This document shows positions 7,295 to 16,035 of a stretch of 22,467 nt of DNA, in pieces. Location of the stretch: assembly GCA_023415655.1 (NCBI GenBank), contig JAEZKD010000010.1, positions 1 to 22,467 on the forward strand. The letters run 5' to 3'. Position 1 is the first letter of the stretch; the number at the start of each line of letters is the position of its first letter. This stretch comes from Bacillota bacterium. GTDB lineage: Bacteria > Bacillota > Clostridia > Lachnospirales > Lachnospiraceae. The translations under genes were made by a program, and so were the position numbers. The notes below the pieces were generated by a model. The model had not been told where the DNA came from. It ran no database searches and was given only the letters and a program-made list of their open reading frames with translations.

Positions 7295-7360
7295 GTGATT
7301 ACAATACAAAAATTATTGTTGAGAAAATATCATAATAAAGCTTTATCCCATGCAGAATAA
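7295..7360 (+). other. Possible leader peptide with strong ribosome site but no ATG
   Basis: GGAGGTGATTAC at 7291 is a near-perfect anti-16S match. From GTG at 7295, or ATA at 7304, a short frame ends at 7360 and would encode a peptide ending KLLLRKYHNKALSHAE. Its last codons form the left arm of the hairpin at 7346-7388. A second ribosome-like GGAGG at 7261-7265 has no usable start. It could be a leader ORF or a decayed gene; support is weak. Confidence 0.22.
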
Positions 7361-7388
7361 CGATAATGTAATCTGATTCTGTGTGGGA
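7346..7388 (+). other. 5' leader hairpin before the CD3324-like gene
   Basis: TCCCATGCAGAAT (7346-7358) pairs with ATTCTGTGTGGGA (7376-7388) over 13 bp, using two G-U pairs that exist only in the plus-strand RNA. The loop is 17 nt. No T run follows, so a structural or attenuation role is likelier than termination. The rest of the 7095-7456 gap holds a TATAAT at 7236-7241 and nothing else recognisable. Confidence 0.4.
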
Positions 7389-7456
7389 TGAATTGGTATT
7401 ACATGAATCTGCTTATTCTGCCTTTATTTAACTTATTAAATAAGGAGTGGATTAGA

Positions 7457-7714
7457 ATGAAATATATAAATGCGGCAGATGTATTACCAGAGGAATTATT
7501 AAAGGAAATTCAAATGTATGTAACAGGAGATCTTATTTATATTCCAAATAAGAATGTGCATAAGAGGTGGGGAGAAAAGAGTGGCTCTCGTACCTATTAT
7601 ACGAAGAGAAATAAGGATATGAAAAATAAATACAAAGAGGGTTTGTCGCTTTCTCAATTATCTGAGATGTATGGATTAGCGTTAGATACGGTACGAAAAA
7701 TCCTCTATAGTTAA
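7457..7714 (+). CDS. CD3324-like small protein with C-terminal HTH
   Basis: About 85 residues. It begins MKYINAADVLPEELLKEIQMY, then VTGDLIYIPNK, and ends with a helix-turn-helix-like segment, KYKEGLSLSQLSEMYGLALDTVRKILYS. This pattern matches the small clostridial family annotated as CD3324-like, related to Mor-type activators. The function is unknown; DNA binding is likely from the HTH. The open frame extends to an ATG at 7388, but ATG 7457 is chosen because AAGGAG at 7442-7447 lies 9 nt upstream and the extra residues look unrelated to the family. A hairpin terminator follows at 7723. Confidence 0.75.
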   Translation: MKYINAADVLPEELLKEIQMYVTGDLIYIPNKNVHKRWGEKSGSRTYYTKRNKDMKNKYKEGLSLSQLSEMYGLALDTVRKILYS

Positions 7715-7722
7715 GTAGAAGG

Positions 7723-7751
7723 CCAGGGTTCTTGTAAGAAGCCTGGTTTTT
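7723..7751 (+). terminator. Rho-independent terminator
   Basis: CCAGG-G-TTCTT pairs with AAGAA-G-CCTGG (one internal mismatch) and is followed by TTTTT, 8 bp after the CD3324-like gene. Confidence 0.8.
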
Positions 7752-7922
7752 ATATGTCAAAAATAATTATAATGATTTATGATATTTATCTAGGTGGGGA
7801 GTAATGGTAATATAATCTTGATTGATAAAAGCGGTGGATATACTAGAATCTGTCATGTAATCTATCAGTAGAAGTGAAATTTTGTACCTAACATAATTGT
7901 GAAGATGGAGAGGAAGTTAAGT

Positions 7923-8900
7923 ATGCGATATGAATTTAGCTTTTATAAAGATGAGGACTTTGATGAAATCGAGCAATTAATTATTGCCTCATATCAATGG
8001 GAATATCCGAACTTTGGTCTGAGCCGAATTGAATTCTCAAGGGGTCTGAACCCTGCATTTACTGGACATTATCATGCCTGGTATTATACCGTTGGTGTTT
8101 ACAGGGAAAGTAAAAGAGTGGTTGCCTGTGTCATCAACGAAGGTAATTACAGTGGAGATGCCTTCTTTTTATTTGATTCGAAAGAACGTGGGCAAGACAC
8201 AGAACTTTTAATGGAAATGATCAGCTATGCCAAGAAATATGTTGCGGAAGTGAAGGAAGACAGAAAAACTCGATTTTTAAACTTATACATACCAACATGG
8301 AATACTACACTAAAAGAGATTGTGATGAAACAAGGATTTCAAGCAATGGACAGAGGAGAGGAATTATATATCTTGCCATTTGATAAGCAACCCTTTGAGG
8401 TAAATCTACCAGAAGGGTATAGTTTTGCAGATGGGAATTCGGTACCTGATTTTTATTTATCGAATGTTCACCGATTATCGTTTAATTATAGTGGAACGGA
8501 TCATGCTTGTGAGCATGGAGAGCAAGCATTTCATGATTTACGTAAAATGAAACATTATAGAAAGAACTTAGATTTGTGTGTTCTTGATGAACAAAAAAGA
8601 CCAGTTGCTATGGCCATGATATGGTACGATGAAAAGATGCCATATTGTGAACTAGAACCACTTGGAGTCGTATGGTGGGAAAGAAGGAAGGGAATCGCCA
8701 CAGCAATCTTACACGAGGCTGCCAATCGAGTTATGTCCATGTTTCCAGAGTGTACTGGAATGTTAGGTGGCGATCAGACCTTTTATCAGAGAATTGGATA
8801 TGAAAAGAAAGCAGTGATTCCAGTCTATCATTGGGAATTAGAAATTATCATTTCTTGGGAAAAGGAATCCTTTGATAAAGATTATGCAAAAGAGGTATAA
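7923..8900 (+). CDS. GNAT-family N-acetyltransferase, probably two-domain
   Basis: About 325 residues. The C-terminal lobe has a recognisable acetyl-CoA signature: YCELEPLGVVWWERRKGIAT, with R-R-K-G-I-A as the pyrophosphate-binding loop, then FYQRIGYEKK as the closing strand. The N-terminal lobe (about 1-155) has the same overall layout, with a degenerate loop around KERGQDTELL, suggesting a tandem GNAT with one active lobe. The open frame reaches GTG 7899, but ATG 7923 is preferred: GAGAGGA lies 8 nt upstream, and the residues between (KMERKLS) add nothing recognisable. The acceptor is unknown: a small molecule or a protein N-terminus. A long hairpin terminator follows 22 bp after the stop. 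Confidence 0.8.
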   Translation: MRYEFSFYKDEDFDEIEQLIIASYQWEYPNFGLSRIEFSRGLNPAFTGHYHAWYYTVGVYRESKRVVACVINEGNYSGDAFFLFDSKERGQDTELLMEMISYAKKYVAEVKEDRKTRFLNLYIPTWNTTLKEIVMKQGFQAMDRGEELYILPFDKQPFEVNLPEGYSFADGNSVPDFYLSNVHRLSFNYSGTDHACEHGEQAFHDLRKMKHYRKNLDLCVLDEQKRPVAMAMIWYDEKMPYCELEPLGVVWWERRKGIATAILHEAANRVMSMFPECTGMLGGDQTFYQRIGYEKKAVIPVYHWELEIIISWEKESFDKDYAKEV

Positions 8901-8922
8901 CTGATTATTTATCTTTTGATCG

Positions 8923-9015
8923 AAAAAAGGGGCAGTCGCTTAATTCGGACTACGCATCATATAAGATATGTTATCTTATGTGGTGCAACATCGAATTATG
9001 CGACGGCCCCTTTTT
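8923..9015 (+). terminator. Long hairpin terminator (about 40-bp imperfect stem)
   Basis: The left arm begins AAAAAAGGGGCAGTCGC and the right arm ends GCGACGGCCCCTTTTT. The inner part pairs through TTAATTCG/CGAATTAT and TATAAGATA/TATCTTATG around a tiny TGT loop. It can terminate in both directions thanks to A and T runs at either end, and closes the acetyltransferase gene. Its ends resemble those of the hairpin at 20227-20334. Confidence 0.85.
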
Positions 9016-9056
9016 CTGTATTCATCTGATACTCAGTTGAATTTCACCTACTTGTA

Positions 9057-9085
9057 TTGTAAATAGAAAAAGACAATGATATAAT
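9057..9085 (+). promoter_or_regulatory. Promoter for the GH13 gene
   Basis: TTGTAA (9057-9062), a 17-bp spacer and TATAAT (9080-9085), with TGA just before the -10 (extended -10). It lies about 100 bp upstream of the start codon. Confidence 0.75.
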
Positions 9086-9094
9086 GGAAGAAAT

Positions 9095-9120
9095 TTCGAA
9101 AACTGGAATATGTTTTCGAA
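9095..9120 (+). promoter_or_regulatory. Inverted repeat just after the GH13 promoter, probable operator
   Basis: TTCGAAAAC (9095-9103) and GTTTTCGAA (9112-9120) are exact 9-bp complements separated by 8 nt. The first arm begins about 10 bp after the -10 box, so it overlaps or adjoins the transcription start. That is a classic repressor-operator position. A weak RNA hairpin is the alternative. Confidence 0.5.
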
Positions 9121-9183
9121 TAAATTGCATTATGTTTGATTCACTAAAAATATGTGAGATGAAAAGAAAAGGAGGATTTTAAA

Positions 9184-10518
9184 ATGGCTTGGTATGAAAC
9201 CGCGGTCTTCTATCATATCTATCCGCTTGGATTGTGTGGATGTGCACATGAAAATCGAGGAGTGGCAGAGAATCATTTTGATCAGTTAAAGGAGTGGGCA
9301 GAGCATGCTTCACAGATCAATTGTACTGCAATTTACATTGGACCATTGTTTGAATCCGAAAGTCATGGGTATGATACGATTGACTATCGCAAGGTAGATA
9401 TACGACTTGGTAATAATGACCAGATGAAGGAGTTCGTTGATTTTTGTCATGCCAAAGGGATGAAAGTCATTGTGGATGGAGTATTTAATCATGTGGGTCG
9501 TCAATTTTTTGCAGTGCAGGACTTATTAAAGTACAGAGAAAAATCTCGGTATCTAGGTTGGTTTTGTGATGTGAATTTTGGTGGTAATAATGAATATAAT
9601 GATGGATTGTCCTATGGTAATTGGGGTGGATATAATCATCTAGTTAAATTAAATCAAAGAAATCCTGAGGTAAAGCAATATCATTTTGATACAGTTCGTT
9701 TTTGGATTGAGGAATTTGGGATTGATGGAATCCGTTTGGATGCTGCTGATGTATTGGATATGGATTTCATGCATGAGCTTCGAGTGGAATGTGATGCAAT
9801 GAAATCTGATTTTTGGTTGATGGGAGAAGTAATTCATGGAGACTATAGCCGATATGCCAATCCATCAATGTTATACTCAGTAACGAATTATGAATTGCAT
9901 AAGGGACTATATTCAGGACACAACGATCACAACTATTTTGAGATTGCACATTCAGTCAAACGTCTTCTTGGTATCTGTAAGAATACGTTACTGTATACCT
10001 TCTCAGATAATCATGATGTAGAACGATTATATAGCAAATTAAAAGAAAAAGAGCATCAAAAGCTAGTTGCCATGCTTGTGTATTCCTTACCTGGAATTCC
10101 TTCCATCTATTACGGCTCAGAATATGGCATTGAAGGCATCAAGGAAAAAGGAAGTGATTATAGTCTACGTCCGTACCTTACGTTAGATCAATTCACAGGA
10201 GAGGAAGACGCGAAGGCCCTATGTCAGTTGTATAAAGGATTAGGTGAGCTTAAGAAAGAATATCCAGCATTATCGTATGGAACCTATGAAGAAGTATTAC
10301 TTACAAATCGTCAGTTTGCATTTGCACGTATCTTTGAGGATCAAGCAATTATAACCGTTTTAAATAACGATGACCAAGAAGTGAAGCTTCAGATTAAGCT
10401 ACCAATTGCAGCTCAGACGGCGGTGAGTTTACTCGATGAGGATATCCTATCAATCGACGGTTCGATGCTATCAATTACGCTAGAGAAGAATTCGGGTAAG
10501 ATGATCTTGATAAAATAG
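9184..10518 (+). CDS. GH13 alpha-amylase-family glycosidase, cytoplasmic
   Basis: A 444-residue (beta/alpha)8-barrel enzyme of the alpha-amylase family, predicted to act on alpha-glucans or maltodextrins. All four conserved regions are present: region I DGVFNH (residues 98-103), region II GIDGIRLDAAD with Arg184 and nucleophile Asp186, region III MGEV with acid/base Glu215, and region IV FSDNHD with Asp278. There is no signal peptide, so it is intracellular. It lacks the N-terminal beta domain typical of cyclomaltodextrinases and neopullulanases and is shorter than most; it could be a maltodextrin hydrolase or a glucanotransferase. The start has AAGGAGG 7 nt upstream. It has its own promoter and possible operator, consistent with sugar-dependent control. 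A hairpin follows at 10559. Confidence 0.9.
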   Translation: MAWYETAVFYHIYPLGLCGCAHENRGVAENHFDQLKEWAEHASQINCTAIYIGPLFESESHGYDTIDYRKVDIRLGNNDQMKEFVDFCHAKGMKVIVDGVFNHVGRQFFAVQDLLKYREKSRYLGWFCDVNFGGNNEYNDGLSYGNWGGYNHLVKLNQRNPEVKQYHFDTVRFWIEEFGIDGIRLDAADVLDMDFMHELRVECDAMKSDFWLMGEVIHGDYSRYANPSMLYSVTNYELHKGLYSGHNDHNYFEIAHSVKRLLGICKNTLLYTFSDNHDVERLYSKLKEKEHQKLVAMLVYSLPGIPSIYYGSEYGIEGIKEKGSDYSLRPYLTLDQFTGEEDAKALCQLYKGLGELKKEYPALSYGTYEEVLLTNRQFAFARIFEDQAIITVLNNDDQEVKLQIKLPIAAQTAVSLLDEDILSIDGSMLSITLEKNSGKMILIK

Positions 10519-10558
10519 TTGTTGGGGGTTGACCCTATTAGATTTCAATCTAAAAAGC

Positions 10559-10608
10559 AGAGGATAATTGAGCACATCTTAAGTTAGATATGTTATTAAT
10601 TATCCTCT
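10559..10608 (+). terminator. Hairpin downstream of the GH13 gene
   Basis: AGAGGATAATT (10559-10569) pairs exactly with AATTATCCTCT (10598-10608); part of the 28-nt interior can pair further. No T run follows, so termination strength is uncertain. It separates the GH13 gene from topB. Confidence 0.5.
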
Positions 10609-10685
10609 CCAATTATTAATACGTGCATGAAGGCTAGTTTCATGGTATGATAGGACTTATTAGATCTGAAATAATAGGAGTAACT

Positions 10686-12881
10686 ATGAGTAAAATATTA
10701 GTTTTAGCAGAAAAGCCATCAGTTGGACGTGATATTGCGAGAGTGTTAAAATGCAATCAAAATATCAATGGTGCCATCGAAGGGAAGCAATACATTGTAA
10801 CTTGGGGACTAGGACATCTGGTCACATTGTGTGATCCGGAAAAGTATGATGATGCCTATAAGGAGTGGAAGCTAAGTACGTTACCGATGATTCCACCTAA
10901 GATCAAATTAGAGATCATCCGTCAGACTCAAAAGCAGTATCATGCAGTAAAAAGTCAATTAGACCGTAAAGATGTCAGTGAGATTGTCATTGCAACGGAT
11001 GCAGGACGAGAAGGTGAATTGGTAGCACGTTGGATTTTGATGAAAGCAGGTAATCAAAAACCAGTCAAGCGTCTATGGATTTCTTCGGTTACTGATAAAG
11101 CAATCAAAGACGGTTTCGCCAATTTAAAGCCTGGAGAAAGCTATGATTCCTTATACCACGCTGCACAGTCACGAGCAGAAGCCGATTGGCTTGTTGGAAT
11201 TAACGCTACGAGAGCCTTAACTTGTAAATACAATGCACAGTTATCCTGTGGACGTGTTCAGACTCCAACACTTGCAATGATTGCAAAGAGAGAAGAGGAA
11301 ATTAGAGCCTTTCGTCCAGTCGATTATTATGGAATTCAGGTGATTGGAAAAGTAGATAAGGGGTTTGTGAAATTAACTTGGCAAGAAGAAGCCTCCAAAT
11401 CCAATCGTACGTTTGACAAAGAAAAAGCGGAAGCAATTGTGGCTGCCCTAAAAGGAAATAAAGGAACAATAACCAAGGTCACTAAGAAAGAAAAGAAGAG
11501 CTATGCTCCAATGCTTTATGATCTGACTGAGCTTCAAAGAGAAGCAAATCAGCGTTTTAACTTTTCTGCCAAAGAAACATTAAATATCATGCAACGACTT
11601 TATGAGAATCATAAGGTATTGACCTATCCAAGAACGGATTCTAGATATCTAACAACAGATATGGTGGATACGTTAAAAGAGAGACTTGAGGCGATTTCGA
11701 TAGGACCTTATAAGAAGCTAACTCAGACCTTAAAAAATAAAACCTTCTCAACTAAGCTTCCATTTATCGATAATAGTAAGGTTTCGGATCATCATGCGAT
11801 TATACCGACGGAGCAATATGTGATCTTAGATCATATGACAAATGAAGAGAAGAAGATCTATGATTTGGTTGTACGACGTTTTATCAGCGTACTATATCCA
11901 GCCTATGAATATGAGCAAACCTCCATTCAAGCAATGATTGATGGTCAGAGTTTTACAGTCAAAGGGGATCGTGTGGTTTCTGCTGGCTGGAAAGCCGTTT
12001 ATGACGAAAGCTTTGGTGCAATGTTAAGCGATGACGAGGAGGAGAATCCAAACGATCTCGTTGAGGTAAAGGAAGGACAGAGTGTCATTGTTGACCAGGT
12101 CACATTGACCAAAGGAAAAACAACCCCTCCAACACCTTTCAATGAAGCAACCTTATTGTCTGCGATGGAGAATCCAGTGAAGTATATGGAAAGCTCTAAC
12201 AAAGAGGATATTAAGATCCTTGGGGAAACTGGTGGACTTGGAACCGTAGCAACAAGAGCAGATATCATTGAAAAGCTTTTCTCTTCATTCTTATTAGAAA
12301 AACGAGGAAAGGACATCTATCTAACTTCTAAGGCAAAGCAATTATTGGAGCTAGTACCAGAAGACTTACAAAAGCCTGAGTTAACAGCGCAGTGGGAGCG
12401 AAAGCTTTCTAAGATTGCAGATGGTTCCTTAAAGCGTGAAGTCTTCATGAAGGAGATTAAGAACTATACCGTAGAATTGATCGATGAGATTAAATCTGGA
12501 GAAGGAAAGTTTAGACATGATAATTTAACGAAGCATAAATGCCCGACTTGTGGAAAGAATCTCTTACTTGTTAAGGGAAAGACTAGTACGATGCATGTTT
12601 GCCAGGACCGTGAATGTGGATACCGTGAAACGGTTTCTCGTACTTCGAATGCACGTTGTCCAAAGTGCCATAAGAAGATGGAGCTTTGTGGTAAGAAGGA
12701 AGCGCAGAGCTTTTTCTGTAGCTGTGGTTATAAAGAAAAGCTCGATGCATTTAAAGAACGTCGAACAAAAGAAGGAGCAGGTGTGTCTAAAAAAGATGTT
12801 CATCGCTACCTAAAGCAACAAACCACGGATGAACCTCTCAATAACGCATTTGCAAAGGCTTTCGAGAATCTCAAGTTGTAG
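10686..12881 (+). CDS. topB: DNA topoisomerase III (type IA)
   Basis: About 731 residues. This enzyme relaxes and decatenates DNA by single-strand passage through a 5'-phosphotyrosine. The N-terminal Toprim domain starts KILVLAEKPSVGRDIA and contains ATDAGREGELVARW, the acidic metal site. The catalytic Tyr314 is in VLTYPRTDSRYL. The barrel and hinge regions follow (SCGRVQTPTLAM, FNEATLLSAMEN, GLGTVATRADII). The C-terminus has two zinc-ribbon-like modules, CPTCGKN...CQDRECGY and CPKCHKK...CSCGY. The start is set at ATG 10686, preceded by TAGGAG 5 nt upstream, rather than an ATG 13 codons earlier. Length, EKPSV start and YPRTDSRYL point to TopB rather than TopA. It stands alone between terminators with no conjugative genes, so it is probably the chromosomal housekeeping copy. 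Confidence 0.95.
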   Translation: MSKILVLAEKPSVGRDIARVLKCNQNINGAIEGKQYIVTWGLGHLVTLCDPEKYDDAYKEWKLSTLPMIPPKIKLEIIRQTQKQYHAVKSQLDRKDVSEIVIATDAGREGELVARWILMKAGNQKPVKRLWISSVTDKAIKDGFANLKPGESYDSLYHAAQSRAEADWLVGINATRALTCKYNAQLSCGRVQTPTLAMIAKREEEIRAFRPVDYYGIQVIGKVDKGFVKLTWQEEASKSNRTFDKEKAEAIVAALKGNKGTITKVTKKEKKSYAPMLYDLTELQREANQRFNFSAKETLNIMQRLYENHKVLTYPRTDSRYLTTDMVDTLKERLEAISIGPYKKLTQTLKNKTFSTKLPFIDNSKVSDHHAIIPTEQYVILDHMTNEEKKIYDLVVRRFISVLYPAYEYEQTSIQAMIDGQSFTVKGDRVVSAGWKAVYDESFGAMLSDDEEENPNDLVEVKEGQSVIVDQVTLTKGKTTPPTPFNEATLLSAMENPVKYMESSNKEDIKILGETGGLGTVATRADIIEKLFSSFLLEKRGKDIYLTSKAKQLLELVPEDLQKPELTAQWERKLSKIADGSLKREVFMKEIKNYTVELIDEIKSGEGKFRHDNLTKHKCPTCGKNLLLVKGKTSTMHVCQDRECGYRETVSRTSNARCPKCHKKMELCGKKEAQSFFCSCGYKEKLDAFKERRTKEGAGVSKKDVHRYLKQQTTDEPLNNAFAKAFENLKL

Positions 12882-12940
12882 GAAAACTGATAGAAAAGTA
12901 AAAGTGTGAAAAGCCTCCTTTGGAGACTATGAAGAAAAAA

Positions 12941-13016
12941 AGATAACAGAAAGAAAAGATTTCAGCTGCCTTTCACTTCGTACGGACGACGCTGAAATCT
13001 TTTCTTTCTGTTATCT
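12941..13016 (+). terminator. 26-bp perfect hairpin downstream of topB
   Basis: The arms 12941-12966 and 12991-13016 are exact complements (AGATAACAGAAAG ... CTTTCTGTTATCT) with a 24-nt loop. An A run precedes and CTTTTT follows, allowing termination in either direction. It lies 60 bp after the topB stop. Confidence 0.8.
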
Positions 13017-13132
13017 CTTTTTATAGTGTAACTTGTATGAGATTCTTGTGGTGAGATGGGTACTAAAATTTTAATGATTATCCGGGCTTAGTATACAGTT
13101 TGAATGAACTAAAAAGATCTCTGAATATAAAA

Positions 13133-13168
13133 ATCGCTGTAAGCATAGAGCTTACAGCGATTTTTTTT
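13133..13168 (-). terminator. Terminator of the trkA-trkH operon
   Basis: ATCGCTGTAAGC (13133-13144) pairs with GCTTACAGCGAT (13150-13161) with a 5-nt loop. T runs flank it on both strands, including eight T on the plus strand. It lies 8 bp beyond the trkH stop codon and can serve the minus strand; it would also stop plus-strand read-through. Confidence 0.85.
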
Positions 13169-13175
13169 AGAAGCA

Positions 13176-14615
13176 TTATTTACGTTTCCAGGTGGATGGC
13201 ATCATAAGTATCATCATTGGAAATAATTCAAGGCGCCCTGCTAACATATCAAACATTAATACAAATTTAGAGAAAACAGAGTATATTCCAAAGTGTTGAG
13301 AAGGACCTACAAGATCAAGACCAGGACCTATATTATTTAGGGTAGCGGCTACAGCTGTAAAGTTTGTAGTGAAATTGTATTCATCAACGCTTATTAGAAG
13401 TGTTGAGGCTAATAAAATCACAATGTAGATTGCCATGAAGACGTTCGTTGCTCGTAATACCTCATGATCCATGGTATGGCCATCAATACGAATTTTTTTC
13501 ACTTCTCTTGGATGAATTAGTAACGACAATTCTTTACGAATGGTCTTAAATAAAATCACAAGACGTGACACCTTGAGTCCACCACCAGTACTACCAGCAC
13601 AAGCACCTATAAACATCAAAATGACAATAATACATTTGGACATTTCTGACCAAGTATCAAAGTCCGTTGTACTAAACCCCGTGGTTGTTATGACCGAACC
13701 GACTTGGAAGAATACATGGCGCAATGTTTCGGAAAGAGAAGAGTATAAATCTCTTATATCGAAGGTAATAAGACCAACCGAGACTAGGATGATAATGAAA
13801 TACCAACGAACTTCCTCGATTCGAAATATTTCTCTAAACCTACGAGTCATCAGATAAAAATAAACAGCATAGTTAACACCACTAAGAATCATAAAGATAG
13901 TAACTATGTTTTGAATTGCAGGAGAATATCCAGCCATGCTGTTATTACGTATACCGAAACCACCAGTACCAACCGTACCAAAGCTTGTACAAAAGGAGTC
14001 AAAGACTGGCATCCCGAATGCAATCAACAATATAACTTCCAATACGGTCATTACAATGTAAAGACCATATAAAATCTTAGCAGTGTCTTTTACATGGGGA
14101 ACCAGTTTACCAACGGAAGGACCAGGACTTTCTGCTTTCATTAATTTCATTGTAGATCCGCCCATGAGTGGGAGAATTGCTAGAATAAATACGAAAACTC
14201 CCATACCACCAATCCAGTGAGTAAAGCTTCTCCAGAATATGCTAGCTTGTGTCAAGCTTTCAACGTCTGATAATACACTAGCTCCGGTTGTTGTAAAACC
14301 AGAGATTGTCTCAAAGAGTGCATCTACATAACTTGGAATGTCATTTGCTAGAACGAAAGGCAAAGCACCAAATACACTCATAACAATCCAGCTAAGTGCT
14401 ACTGTTACAAAACCCTCACGGGTGTATAAATTCTTGACTGCGGGCTTTTTGTAGGTGAAGGCGTAACCTAACAAATAACAAACAAGTGCTACAATCAAAT
14501 AGGCAAAAGAAGATTTTTCTTGATAAACAAAGCCAACGAGCATGGGCAACAACAGGAAAGCACTCTCAAATTTTAAAACCCATCCTAAAATGTATAAGAT
14601 AATCGAATAATTCAT
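13176..14615 (-). CDS. trkH: TrkH-family potassium uptake channel subunit
   Basis: A 479-residue integral membrane protein with about ten hydrophobic segments, forming the K+-conducting pore in the cytoplasmic membrane. The four pore-loop filters typical of the Trk/Ktr superfamily are visible: SGFTTTGASVL, FGTVGTGGFG, ITTTGFSTTDF and NNIGPGLDLVG, each with its filter Gly. Between the third and fourth loops lies a cytoplasmic stretch rich in basic residues (HPREVKKIRIDG). It begins 6 bp after the trkA stop; GGAGG inside the end of trkA is its ribosome site, so the two are co-translated. A terminator follows directly. Length matches TrkH more than the shorter KtrB. Confidence 0.94.
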   Translation of the reverse strand: MNYSIILYILGWVLKFESAFLLLPMLVGFVYQEKSSFAYLIVALVCYLLGYAFTYKKPAVKNLYTREGFVTVALSWIVMSVFGALPFVLANDIPSYVDALFETISGFTTTGASVLSDVESLTQASIFWRSFTHWIGGMGVFVFILAILPLMGGSTMKLMKAESPGPSVGKLVPHVKDTAKILYGLYIVMTVLEVILLIAFGMPVFDSFCTSFGTVGTGGFGIRNNSMAGYSPAIQNIVTIFMILSGVNYAVYFYLMTRRFREIFRIEEVRWYFIIILVSVGLITFDIRDLYSSLSETLRHVFFQVGSVITTTGFSTTDFDTWSEMSKCIIVILMFIGACAGSTGGGLKVSRLVILFKTIRKELSLLIHPREVKKIRIDGHTMDHEVLRATNVFMAIYIVILLASTLLISVDEYNFTTNFTAVAATLNNIGPGLDLVGPSQHFGIYSVFSKFVLMFDMLAGRLELFPMMILMMPSTWKRK

Positions 14616-14621
14616 TGTGCA

Positions 14622-15980
14622 TTAATCCTCCAGTATGTCTTTGATATCGGAAATCAAATATCCAGAAAGGACTACAAGCACTGAGTCACCTGTTTTTATG
14701 ACGTCTTGTCCACTTGGAATTATAACTTTACCTTGGCGATAGATACAGCCTATCAATGTATTTTTTCGGAATTTTAACTCATGTAACGGTACACCAGTAA
14801 TTTTTGAGTCTGCTTTGATGAGAAATTCGAGTGCTTCTACGTTACCATCCGCTAATTTATAAAGTGTTTCTACATTGCTATTCCTTGAATTACTTTTCGA
14901 ACGTACGTATTTTAATATATATTCTGAAGTGATTAGTCGAGGATAGATAATACTTCCAAGGTTTAATTTATTAATAACGGAATGAAAGGTAATTCGATTA
15001 ATTTTGGTTACAGTTTTTACTTTGGATACACCATTTGCATGTAGTGAGAGAAGAATATTCTCTTCATCAATTCCAGTCAGTGCTGCAAACCCTTGCGCAT
15101 GTTCTAATCCTTCTTGTGCAAGAAGTTCCTGATCGGTTGCATCGCCACAGATTATAGTTGCCTCTGGTAATAGAGAACTTAATTCTTCACAGCGTTTATG
15201 ATTGATTTCAATAATAGTTACACGGATTCCAGATAGAATTAAGCTCTTGGCAAGATAGTAAGATATTTTTCCACCACCAGCAAGTATGGCATTCTCAACT
15301 CTTGTTTTCATAATTCCAATTTTTTTGAAGAATTCGATTGCATTACGGCGTGTAGCAACAATTGATACAATATCATCTGCTTGGAAGTTATAGTCACCAT
15401 TAGGTATAATCACGTTCTCTCCACGAGTAACGGTACAAACTAGCACATTGGTATGGAAGACTTTATGAAGCTTAGATAACTGCAAACCGACCAAAGGTGA
15501 TTCGTTTGTTACTTTGAAATGAAGTAGTTCCACGTGACCTTTGGCAAAAGAGTCTACACGAATCGCAGAAGGAAATTGGAAGATTCGTGCGATTTCATTT
15601 GCTGCTGTTAATTCAGGGTTAATAACCATAGCAAGACCAAAGGATTTCTTAAAAAACTCCATCTCTGCATTGTAGATTGGATTACTGATACGAGCAATGG
15701 TTTTACACTGACTTGTCTTTTTGGCAATGACGCAGCTAAGAAGATTGGTCTCATCGGAACCAGTTACAGCAATTAATAAATCTGCAGTGGCAATACCTGC
15801 ATCTAGAAGTATCTGGTGATTCACTCCATTACCAACGATACCCATGGCATCCATGGAGTCTGTAATGGATTGTACTTTATCAGGTTTTTCATCAATAACT
15901 ACTAGACTATGGTCTTCATTACTTAATAATTCAACCAAGGAATATCCAACTTTACCACAGCCAACGATAATTATATTCAT
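14622..15980 (-). CDS. trkA: Trk system NAD-binding regulatory subunit
   Basis: A 452-residue cytoplasmic gating protein for the TrkH channel. It is a tandem duplication: two RCK_N Rossmann domains, each followed by a TrkA_C domain. The first nucleotide site is IIIVGCGKVGYSLVELL with VVIDEKPDKV as the acidic second strand. The second is ILAGGGKISYYLAKSL with VTIIEINHKRCEEL. The TrkA_C parts are around residues 145-215 and 375-452 (ILIKADSK-like and GDSVLVVLSG). The two-domain size is TrkA-type rather than single-domain KtrA. AAGGAG is 7 nt before the ATG. The leader is only about 60 nt, too short for a c-di-AMP riboswitch of the ydaO type, so control is probably at the promoter dyad. Confidence 0.94.
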   Translation of the reverse strand: MNIIIVGCGKVGYSLVELLSNEDHSLVVIDEKPDKVQSITDSMDAMGIVGNGVNHQILLDAGIATADLLIAVTGSDETNLLSCVIAKKTSQCKTIARISNPIYNAEMEFFKKSFGLAMVINPELTAANEIARIFQFPSAIRVDSFAKGHVELLHFKVTNESPLVGLQLSKLHKVFHTNVLVCTVTRGENVIIPNGDYNFQADDIVSIVATRRNAIEFFKKIGIMKTRVENAILAGGGKISYYLAKSLILSGIRVTIIEINHKRCEELSSLLPEATIICGDATDQELLAQEGLEHAQGFAALTGIDEENILLSLHANGVSKVKTVTKINRITFHSVINKLNLGSIIYPRLITSEYILKYVRSKSNSRNSNVETLYKLADGNVEALEFLIKADSKITGVPLHELKFRKNTLIGCIYRQGKVIIPSGQDVIKTGDSVLVVLSGYLISDIKDILED

Positions 15981-16035
15981 AAGTTATCTCCTTATTTATT
16001 GGTTCTAATTACACCAGAATAGATAGGTGTATAGA

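Noticed and set aside
11999..12316. Minus-strand open frame of about 105 codons inside topB
   Set aside because: It lies wholly within a firmly identified gene, has no ribosome site, and its composition mirrors the opposite strand.
10686..12881. Topoisomerase III as a sign of a conjugative element
   Set aside because: No relaxase, type IV secretion or integrase gene is near; solitary topB genes are normal in Firmicute chromosomes.
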